DNA of 6,786 nucleotides from Cytophagales bacterium (lineage in GTDB: Bacteria; Bacteroidota; Bacteroidia; Cytophagales; Cyclobacteriaceae): the NCBI GenBank assembly GCA_029262935.1, contig JAJCYK010000155.1:1-6786 (forward strand), read 5' to 3'. Positions within the stretch are counted from its first letter, which is position 1. The number at the start of each line of letters is the position of its first letter. Position numbers and translations under genes: made by a program. Below the pieces are notes generated by a model. It had not been told where the DNA came from. It was given only the letters and a program-made list of their open reading frames with translations, and did no database searches. Positions 1 to 6,041 of this stretch are shown piece by piece.

Positions 1-1
1 G

Positions 2-1912
2 GTTGGTGGAATAGTGCTGCTATTGGTAGTTCTAGCTTACGCTATAATTAGGTACTATCAGTCACTTCTGCAATGGTGTTTGGATCATACCTGGCTCTTT
101 TTGGGTTTGCCACTAATATTGATACTTCTGGGGTTACTTAGTTGGCAGGGGGCTCCTAAGATATCAAAAAACATTAGTGCCCTTTTCCCTGGTATTGGTG
201 AGGAATTCATGCCCTCTCTCGATGAAGGGGCCTTTTTATTGATGCCATCTTCCATGCCTCATGCCGGAATGCAAGAAAACAAACGGGTAGTTGCTCTTTT
301 GGATTTGGCAGTCAGCAACATTCCAGAAGTGGTTTCAGTGGTTGGAAAAGTAGGTAGAGCTGAATCTGCTTTAGACCCAGCTCCCATATCAATGTATGAA
401 AACATCATCAACTACAAATCTGAGTACCTGCGCGATGATCACGGTAGTAGGCAACGTTTTAAAACGAATAAACAGGGGCACTTTCTCATAAAAAGCGATC
501 CAAATAGTGAGCTGCAGGCAGTTGACCCAAAGCAGCAAATTTGGATTAATACGGACCATTTAATCCCTGATTCAAACGGTGAATATTTTAGGCAATGGCG
601 GTCCCACATTCACTCCACCGATGACATTTGGGATGAAATATCCAATGCTACACAATTGCCAGGAGTTACATCTGCCCCGCGATTACAGCCCATAGAAACG
701 AGGCTTATCATGCTACAGACAGGAATGAGAGCTCCCATGGGAATCAAAATTCAAGGGCCAACCTTAGAAGCCATTGAAGAATTCGGATTTCAACTGGAGA
801 AAATCTTAAAAACAGCCCCAGGGGTTAAATCATCAGCAGTGTTTGCCGATCGAGTAGTGGGTAAACCCTATTTACATATTGATATCGATCGGCAGGCAAT
901 CTCCAGATATGGATTGAGCATCATGGATGTCCAACAGTATATCAGCGTGGCCTTGGGAGGCCTCCCCTTAACGCAAACTGTGGAAGGACGAGAACGATAC
1001 AACGTCCGGGTCAGGTATCCTCGTGAGATCAGAGATACACCAGAAGGAATTGCACAAATATTAATTACTACACCCAGTGGAAGTCAGGTTCCATTAAGCG
1101 AGTTGGCTGAACTAAATTATGTGAAAGGGCCTCAAAATATTCGCAGCGAGAACACTTTCCTTACCAGTTATCTTTTATTTGACAAGGATACCGACCAGGC
1201 AGAAGGTTCCGTGATTGAGGCCACCAGAGCGTACGTTAAACAACATGTTCAAAAAGGTCGTTTGACAGTGCCAGCAGGGGTTTCTTTTGAATTTACAGGC
1301 AGTTTTGAAAATCAAGAAAGAGCTAAGGGCCGATTGTTTCTAATTATTCCTGCGGTCCTGGTGTTGATATTTATGCTGCTTTACCTCCAGTTTAAGTCCT
1401 CTGTGATTTCTTTTTTAGTTTTTAGTGGTGTGCTAATCGCCTACGCAGGTGGTTTCATATTACTATGGCTTTACAGCCAGTCTTGGTTTTTGGATATCAA
1501 TTTATTCGGAGAGAACCTACGTGATATATTTAATATTCGAACCGTCAATCTTAGCGTAGCTGTTTGGGTGGGCTTCATTGCCTTATTTGGAATTGCCACT
1601 GACAGTGGAGTGGTCATGGCTACTTATTTACAACAGATTTTTAATAAAGAAGTAATCAAGAGTAAATCACAAATTAATGAGCTGGTCAAAAAAGGGGCCC
1701 AATGGAGGATAAGACCCACCCTTATGACCACCACTACGACTATTTTAGCACTGCTACCCATACTATCCTCCACAGGTAGAGGTGCAGACATTATGATACC
1801 CATGGCTATTCCCGCTTTTGGCGGAATGATAGCACAAATAGTAACGGTATTTGCCGTGCCCGTTATGTATGCAAAATGGCAACAAATGAAATTAAAGAAA
1901 GTGAAGTTATGA
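2..1912 (+). CDS. cusA: CusA-type Cu(I)/Ag(I) efflux RND pump, C-terminal part (5' truncated by window edge)
   Basis: Inner-membrane proton-driven pump of the heavy-metal-efflux RND family, exporting monovalent soft metal through an adaptor and an outer-membrane channel. The frame is open to the left edge, so the GTG at 14 is not a real start; about 500-600 N-terminal residues are missing. Numbering from that GTG, hydrophobic segments lie near 1-15, 27-44, 428-447, 455-480, 505-535, 565-585 and 595-622, matching the end of TM6 and TM7-TM12. The metal-site residues of E. coli CusA are conserved: M77 (LMPSS), D121-M127-E129 (DPAPISMYE) and R230-M233 (RLIM), equivalent to M573, D617/M623/E625 and R669/M672. 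Between M127 and M233 there are about 57 more residues than in E. coli, as is usual for the long form in Bacteroidota. The TGA stop overlaps the next gene's ATG, implying translational coupling. Family assignment is firm; Cu/Ag specificity is inferred from the Met triad. Confidence 0.95.
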   Translation, partial: VGGIVLLLVVLAYAIIRYYQSLLQWCLDHTWLFLGLPLILILLGLLSWQGAPKISKNISALFPGIGEEFMPSLDEGAFLLMPSSMPHAGMQENKRVVALLDLAVSNIPEVVSVVGKVGRAESALDPAPISMYENIINYKSEYLRDDHGSRQRFKTNKQGHFLIKSDPNSELQAVDPKQQIWINTDHLIPDSNGEYFRQWRSHIHSTDDIWDEISNATQLPGVTSAPRLQPIETRLIMLQTGMRAPMGIKIQGPTLEAIEEFGFQLEKILKTAPGVKSSAVFADRVVGKPYLHIDIDRQAISRYGLSIMDVQQYISVALGGLPLTQTVEGRERYNVRVRYPREIRDTPEGIAQILITTPSGSQVPLSELAELNYVKGPQNIRSENTFLTSYLLFDKDTDQAEGSVIEATRAYVKQHVQKGRLTVPAGVSFEFTGSFENQERAKGRLFLIIPAVLVLIFMLLYLQFKSSVISFLVFSGVLIAYAGGFILLWLYSQSWFLDINLFGENLRDIFNIRTVNLSVAVWVGFIALFGIATDSGVVMATYLQQIFNKEVIKSKSQINELVKKGAQWRIRPTLMTTTTTILALLPILSSTGRGADIMIPMAIPAFGGMIAQIVTVFAVPVMYAKWQQMKLKKVKL

Positions 1913-3141
1913 AAAAGGCAATTATTCAGACAGCGCTAACTTGTTTTATTGGCTTGTGTTGGAACAACACCTCGGGTCAAAACCTGGACGACTATGTCGC
2001 AATAGGGCTTAAAAACAATCCCCTATTGCAGATGCATCAATTGAATTATCAATCACAGCTTGAACAAGTTAACGTCCAGGCCGCTTTGCCCAATCCAAAA
2101 ATCTCCGGCGGTGTATTCATTAGCCCTATTGAGACCAGAGTGGGAGCTCAGGTAGTAAAACTTTCTGTGAGTCAACAGTTACCATGGTTTGGCACGCAAC
2201 AATCAAAAGCAACGCTATCCAAACACCGGGCAACCTCCTTCCAATACAAATGGCAGGACCAGCAATTACAGTTAATCTATCACATAAAATCAGCTTGGTT
2301 CCAGCTATACAAGCAGAAACGCAGCGTAGCCTTTACCAAAGACAATATTGAGCTTTTAAAATCGCTGGAACGGCTGGCCTTAAAAAATTATGAAGCAGGC
2401 CAAGTGGCGCTGGCTTATGTATTAAAAACCCAGTTGTTAATTGCCGATTTAGAAAATGAGCTCAGCACATTAAATTCTGAGGAGGTTAAGTTACTTGCTC
2501 AATTCAACGAATTGTTGGGCCGCGAAGCCGATCAAGAGGTCCTCTTACCCGAGGAGTTGTTTGTAGACAGTTTGTCGCTTAGTAAGATTGATTTTCAACA
2601 ACATCCCTTGGTGCTGGCCCAGGAATCAGAACGCCTGAGTTTGGATGAAACCAGACATTTAACCGAACTTCTTAATAAGCCACAGTTTACGGTAGGTGTG
2701 GATTATGGCGTAGTACAAAAAAGAGGCATAGGGGAAATAAGAGACGACGGCAAGGACTTTTTAATGCCATCGGTGGGGTTAAATGTACCCATATTTAAGA
2801 AGAAAAATGAAAGTGCAGCACGTGCAGTAAAGCATCAACACGATGCGGCAGTACTGGCAAAAGAAGCCTCATTGAATAGGCTTCGAGCAGAGTATGCGGA
2901 CAAATCCGGGGTTTACCAAAACGCTTTAGAGCGATATCAAGTATTTTCTGACCAAATAGAGAAGAGTCGAGAAATGCTTGACTTGTTAATCAGTGGATTC
3001 AGTGGTGGTAGTCGCAATTTCGATGAACTACTTTCCACACAACAGTTAATTTTACATTACCAACTAGCGGGGGTTGAAGCTCAGGTTATTCAGAGTATAA
3101 CCCTGGCCCAATTGCACTATTTGTTAACTAAGGATAATTAA
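1909..3141 (+). CDS. cusC: CusC/TolC-type outer-membrane efflux channel
   Basis: Outer-membrane factor of the tripartite efflux complex, forming the trimeric channel that receives metal from the RND pump. I chose ATG 1909 (410 aa) over the in-frame ATG at 1876 because it gives a proper Sec signal peptide (MKKAIIQTALTCFIGLCW, cleavage likely around TSGQ-N at 22-24) and creates an ATGA overlap with the pump gene; the longer version would put a charged tail before it. The Cys in FIGLC is preceded by Leu, so it is not a good lipobox, unlike the lipoprotein CusC of E. coli. Family features are the early NNPLLQ, the QQLPWFGTQQ segment, long amphipathic helices rich in Q/A/L/E, a second-half VPIFKKK strand-helix junction, and a final long helix. 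It is shorter than E. coli TolC (about 490) or CusC (about 460), but this length is common for Bacteroidota metal-efflux channels. The symbol reflects function by context; sequence alone supports only the TolC superfamily. Confidence 0.9.
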   Translation: MKKAIIQTALTCFIGLCWNNTSGQNLDDYVAIGLKNNPLLQMHQLNYQSQLEQVNVQAALPNPKISGGVFISPIETRVGAQVVKLSVSQQLPWFGTQQSKATLSKHRATSFQYKWQDQQLQLIYHIKSAWFQLYKQKRSVAFTKDNIELLKSLERLALKNYEAGQVALAYVLKTQLLIADLENELSTLNSEEVKLLAQFNELLGREADQEVLLPEELFVDSLSLSKIDFQQHPLVLAQESERLSLDETRHLTELLNKPQFTVGVDYGVVQKRGIGEIRDDGKDFLMPSVGLNVPIFKKKNESAARAVKHQHDAAVLAKEASLNRLRAEYADKSGVYQNALERYQVFSDQIEKSREMLDLLISGFSGGSRNFDELLSTQQLILHYQLAGVEAQVIQSITLAQLHYLLTKDN

Positions 3142-3151
3142 ACACAACGTG

Positions 3152-4795
3152 ATGAAAAATACCTTAAGCATCTGGATTAAAAGAATTGCATTTATAAGCT
3201 TAGGTTTGCTGCTTGGATGGGTCCTTTTTAAGGATCACGATATGGTCAGTAGCTCCCTAGATGACCATGCCGCCGGAAGTTATTGGACATGTTCCATGCA
3301 CCCGCACATTCAAAGTCCACAATCGGGTGTTTGCCCTATATGTGGTATGGATCTGGTACCGGCCAACGAAGGTACCGCTGACACCGGTCCAGGGGTCGTG
3401 CTCACTGATGCTGCTGTAAGGTTGGCGAATGTTCAAACTACTGTAGTGGGCACTCGTGATGGAAACCAAGTCTTAACTCTTAATGGAACGGTAAGCACAA
3501 ATGAGACTCAAGTATTTAGTCAAACCATGCATGTGCCCGGACGTTTGGAAAACTTACTGGTCAGCTTTGAAGGTGAGCAAGTACGTCGGGGGCAGAAAAT
3601 TGCCACAGTCTATTCACCGGAATTGGTTACTGCACAAGAAGAACTAATCACCGCCTTAGGTTATGCCAGTACCAACCCCGCCATTTTAAACGCGGCTCGT
3701 AATAAGCTAGCATTATGGAAATTAAAACCATCACAAATTAAAAAGATAGAGGAAACCAGGTCCGTGCAAACCGAGCTGCCAATATATGCAAATGTGTCGG
3801 GCATCGTTACTAAAAAATTTGTCAATACGGGAGATCATTTGCCTATGGGTGGGGTGATGTTTGAAGTGGCAAATCTTAGTAGCTTATGGGTCCAGTTTGA
3901 TGTTTATGAGAAAGACCTGGCACTTTTACACCTGGGGGACACCATCAAGTTTACGTCCAAGGCGCTTTCTGGCCATGAATTCGTAGCGAAGATCGATTTT
4001 ATTGATCCTGTGGTGAATGCATCCAGCCGTACCTTGAAAATTAGGGCTACTATACCCAACCAGCAACAATTACTAAAGCCAGATATGTTTGTGATCGGTA
4101 CTTTGCTCACCACAGCCCAGGGAAGCCCTCAAATTTCAATCCCCAAATCCGCCGTGTTGTGGACAGGAAAACGTTCAGTGGTATATGTGAAAAACTCTGA
4201 AACACCGCCAACTTTCGAAATGAAGGAGATTACCCTAGGAACAGATCTAGGCGCCAGTTACGGGGTCCTGGATGGCTTAGCTCCCAATGATGAAGTAGTA
4301 ACCAATGGGACATTCACCATTGACGCTGCTGCTCAATTGCAAGGCAAAACTAGTATGATGAATAAACCCACACCTGGTACAGATCGCATGGGGACATCTG
4401 CTGAACTCGAGCTCTTTGAAATATATCAAATTCTGAAAACACATTTGGTGAAGGCCGACTTTCGAAAGGCTAAAGAAACCGCGGGCCAGGCCTATCAATT
4501 GCTCCAAGGAAATACGTCATTTACACGGCAGTGGCTGCCCCTAAAAACGGCATTCTTAGATGTTAGTGAAGCTGACAACTTAGACCATCAAAGAGCGCAG
4601 TTTTCAACACTCAGCGATCAGCTTTATCCATTGATTACTGCCAGGACCTGGGGCCGGCCCATTTATTACCAACACTGCCCCATGGCGTTTAATAACCAGG
4701 GAGCTTATTGGTTGAGTGTAAAAAAAGAAATAGAAAACCCTTATTTTGGAGATCAGATGTTGAATTGTGGCTCCACGGTGGAGGTAATAAAATAA
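3152..4795 (+). CDS. cusB: CusB-type periplasmic adaptor with N-terminal heavy-metal-binding domain and C-terminal DUF3347
   Basis: Membrane-fusion protein linking the RND pump to the outer-membrane channel. A GTG lies immediately upstream at 3149, but the ATG at 3152 (547 aa) is the simpler start. Domains in order: an N-terminal membrane anchor or signal at about 10-26; a small heavy-metal-binding domain at 44-70 (YWTCSMHP ... CPICGMDLVP, with C47, M49, H50, C61, C64, M66); paired barrel-sandwich/lipoyl halves at about 128-165 and 215-245, flanking the hairpin; a beta-barrel region to about 325 ending in KPDMFVIG; a membrane-proximal domain to about 400; and a DUF3347 domain at about 415-547 with H508-C509-P-M511, NPYFG and C539-G540. 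The protein thus carries thiol/thioether-rich motifs at both ends. It lies 10 bases after the channel gene, in one operon with it. Architecture and context support the call strongly; metal binding by the DUF3347 motif is inferred. Confidence 0.95.
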   Translation: MKNTLSIWIKRIAFISLGLLLGWVLFKDHDMVSSSLDDHAAGSYWTCSMHPHIQSPQSGVCPICGMDLVPANEGTADTGPGVVLTDAAVRLANVQTTVVGTRDGNQVLTLNGTVSTNETQVFSQTMHVPGRLENLLVSFEGEQVRRGQKIATVYSPELVTAQEELITALGYASTNPAILNAARNKLALWKLKPSQIKKIEETRSVQTELPIYANVSGIVTKKFVNTGDHLPMGGVMFEVANLSSLWVQFDVYEKDLALLHLGDTIKFTSKALSGHEFVAKIDFIDPVVNASSRTLKIRATIPNQQQLLKPDMFVIGTLLTTAQGSPQISIPKSAVLWTGKRSVVYVKNSETPPTFEMKEITLGTDLGASYGVLDGLAPNDEVVTNGTFTIDAAAQLQGKTSMMNKPTPGTDRMGTSAELELFEIYQILKTHLVKADFRKAKETAGQAYQLLQGNTSFTRQWLPLKTAFLDVSEADNLDHQRAQFSTLSDQLYPLITARTWGRPIYYQHCPMAFNNQGAYWLSVKKEIENPYFGDQMLNCGSTVEVIK

Positions 4796-4801
4796 AGCAA
4801 A

Positions 4802-4838
4802 ATAAACCTTATTATTCCTGCATATACGTAACTTTAAG
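4802..4838 (+). promoter_or_regulatory. Candidate promoter/operator upstream of the TlpA-type gene (copy 1 of a shared bipartite motif)
   Basis: In the 46-base gap after the adaptor gene, ATAAACCTT (4802-4810) is followed after 17 bases by GTAACTTTAAG (4828-4838). Almost the same arrangement recurs at 5993-6028. Within the right half, TAACTTTA (4829-4836) fits the Bacteroidota -7 consensus TAnnTTTG except for the last base. The left half would sit near the -33 region, although it lacks a clear TTTG. No terminator is visible in this gap, so read-through from the efflux operon remains possible. It could instead be a binding site for the HMA-AraC regulator encoded downstream. Confidence 0.5.
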
Positions 4839-4841
4839 CTT

Positions 4842-5372
4842 ATGAGAGTTGTAATATATTGTATCGCCTTCTTACTACTAGCTAGTTGTGGTAGTAGGGA
4901 CAGTACCCCAAGTGCCACCGCCCCGGAAGAAATTGAAGTAGCACCACCCAATACCGCTACCAGTGATAATTTAGTAGATAATATTCAATTGGTGGATTTG
5001 GAAAACAACCCTATCGATTTGAACAACTACCATGGAAAAACGGTTTTTTTAAATTTTTGGGCTACCTGGTGCAAGCCTTGTATCCAAGAAATGCCTAGTA
5101 TTGAGCGTGCCCAAAACATACTAGTGGAGGAGAACTTTGTGTTCTTACTAGCCTCAGACGAAAGTATCGATCGGATCACTCGATTTCAAGGCGTGCAAGA
5201 TTTTCAACTCACTTTTGTCAAATTAAAAACACCTTTTCCTGATTTAGGGGTTTACTCTATACCTACTACTTTGGTGATTGATCCTCAAGGCAAGCTTACT
5301 TTAAATCAAGTGGGCGCCATGGAATGGGATGCTCCGGAAGTTTTGGATAAACTCCGCAGTGATAACCTCTAG
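4842..5372 (+). CDS. TlpA/ResA-type thioredoxin-fold lipoprotein
   Basis: Predicted membrane-anchored periplasmic thiol-disulfide oxidoreductase of 176 aa. The N-terminus is a lipoprotein signal: a short hydrophobic stretch followed by the lipobox L13-A14-S15-C16, so the mature protein would start at C16. A low-complexity Pro/Thr/Ala/Glu linker runs to about 42. The AhpC/TSA-redoxin (TlpA-like) domain covers about 46-176, with the active site W76-C77-K-P-C80 in the context NFWATWCKPC, and the cis-proline P141 in YSIPTT. There is no acidic cluster right after C16 to suggest surface export, so I infer a periplasm-facing anchor. Relatives reduce disulfides in cytochrome c maturation, copper-site assembly or oxidative stress defence; which substrate this one uses is not visible. 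It follows the efflux genes after a promoter-like gap and is 18 bases before the regulator gene, with which it probably forms a transcription unit. Confidence 0.92.
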   Translation: MRVVIYCIAFLLLASCGSRDSTPSATAPEEIEVAPPNTATSDNLVDNIQLVDLENNPIDLNNYHGKTVFLNFWATWCKPCIQEMPSIERAQNILVEENFVFLLASDESIDRITRFQGVQDFQLTFVKLKTPFPDLGVYSIPTTLVIDPQGKLTLNQVGAMEWDAPEVLDKLRSDNL

Positions 5373-5390
5373 TAAATTCCAGCCACAAAC

Positions 5391-5966
5391 ATGAAATCTA
5401 CCGTGGTACATATCAAAAACATGGTATGCCAGCGCTGCCTTAAAGTAGTTAAAGAAACGTTTCAAAAACTTGGCATAGATTATAAGCATGTGACTTTGGG
5501 AGAGGTGGTCCTTTTTAAACCTCTTGAAAAGCATGAATATTCAGTAGTAGAAAAAGCGCTGCAGGTCGAGGGGTTTGAGCTACTAGGAAATAAGAATTCC
5601 CGATTGGTAGAGAAAATTAAAAATACCATCATTTCCTATGTTCATCATCCGGAATCGCATACGTTGTGGGCTAACTATACATTTTCACATAATCTCGCAC
5701 AGCATCTTGGGCAAGATTATAGGAGTTTAAGTCAATTATTCTCTTCTGTAGAAGGTATTACTATCGAGAAGTATCTTATCTATCAGAAAATTGAAAGAGT
5801 AAAAGAGCTATTAAATTATGGTGAACTAAACTTGACTCAGATCGCCCAGGTTACCGGATATAGCAGTGTACAATATTTAAGCAACCAGTTCAAACGGGTC
5901 ACAGGGCTTTCACCCATTGCTTTCAAAAAACTGAAAGCGCCTCGAGCAGGTATTGATGCCCGGTAA
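5391..5966 (+). CDS. HMA-like/AraC-type transcriptional regulator (putative metal-responsive)
   Basis: A 191-aa protein with two parts. Residues 1-66 resemble a heavy-metal-associated domain in order and size (beta-alpha-beta-beta-alpha-beta), with the metal-loop motif M11-V-C13-Q-R-C16 directly after the first strand. Residues about 85-187 form an AraC/XylS DNA-binding domain: a first helix-turn-helix near 97-125 and a second, better conserved one at 146-177 (IAQVTGYSSVQYLSNQFK, then GLSPIAFKK). There is no sugar-binding cupin domain; the usual sensor is replaced by the HMA-like module. I infer a cytoplasmic one-component sensor in which Cu(I) or a similar soft metal at C13/C16 changes DNA binding, controlling this locus. 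The ATG at 5391 has no clear Shine-Dalgarno sequence, which is normal for Bacteroidota. AraC assignment is secure; the HMA identity is good by motif and length; the direction of regulation is unknown. Confidence 0.88.
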   Translation: MKSTVVHIKNMVCQRCLKVVKETFQKLGIDYKHVTLGEVVLFKPLEKHEYSVVEKALQVEGFELLGNKNSRLVEKIKNTIISYVHHPESHTLWANYTFSHNLAQHLGQDYRSLSQLFSSVEGITIEKYLIYQKIERVKELLNYGELNLTQIAQVTGYSSVQYLSNQFKRVTGLSPIAFKKLKAPRAGIDAR

Positions 5967-5992
5967 ATTTCATTAATTATATCTAAAATAAC

Positions 5993-6028
5993 ATAAACCT
6001 TTCCCCGCAGATCTCCAGTATCTTTAAG
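5993..6028 (+). promoter_or_regulatory. Candidate promoter/operator upstream of the HMA-MauE gene (copy 2 of the shared bipartite motif)
   Basis: In the 75-base gap between the regulator and the membrane protein, ATAAACCTT (5993-6001) is followed after 16 bases by GTATCTTTAAG (6018-6028). The left half is identical to the copy at 4802-4810 and the right half differs at one base from 4828-4838. TATCTTTA (6019-6026) fits the Bacteroidota -7 box TAnnTTTR, and a start of transcription around 6030 would leave a leader of roughly 10-12 bases, including the AAAGAGA ribosome-binding-like stretch. It may be a promoter, an operator of the neighbouring HMA-AraC protein, or both. Confidence 0.5.
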
Positions 6029-6029
6029 T

Positions 6030-6036
6030 AAAGAGA
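6030..6036 (+). promoter_or_regulatory. Purine-rich ribosome-binding-like stretch
   Basis: AAAGAGA ends five bases before ATG 6042 and supports that start. An ATG at 6037 is in another frame and gives nothing. Part of the stretch lies in the right arm of a small inverted repeat (TCTTTA-AG-TAAAGA, 6021-6034). Confidence 0.4.
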
Positions 6037-6041
6037 ATGCT

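Noticed and set aside
1876..1908. Longer in-frame start for the outer-membrane channel (ATG 1876)
   Set aside because: It adds a charged 11-residue extension before an otherwise good signal peptide and overlaps the pump gene by 37 bases; ATG 1909 gives the usual ATGA overlap.
1950..1953. Possible lipobox in the channel's signal peptide (FIGLC)
   Set aside because: Leu immediately before Cys does not fit signal peptidase II specificity; a signal peptidase I site a few residues on is more likely.
3149..3151. GTG directly before the ATG as start of the adaptor
   Set aside because: It adds only one residue and ATG 3152 is the commoner start codon; no ribosome-binding site favours GTG.
4835..4842. 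Palindrome TAAGCTTA at the start of the TlpA-type gene
   Set aside because: The same 8-mer occurs at 3195-3202 inside the adaptor coding region, and it is absent from the second copy of the shared motif, so it is probably chance.
4604..4951. Open frame on the minus strand (115 codons) across the end of the adaptor and start of the TlpA-type gene
   Set aside because: It overlaps two well-supported genes on the other strand and its translation shows no recognisable domain.
5997..6006. AACCTTTCCC resembling the left half of a CueR/MerR operator
   Set aside because: There is no matching right half (GGAAAGGT-like) at the proper spacing, and no MerR-family gene is in the window.
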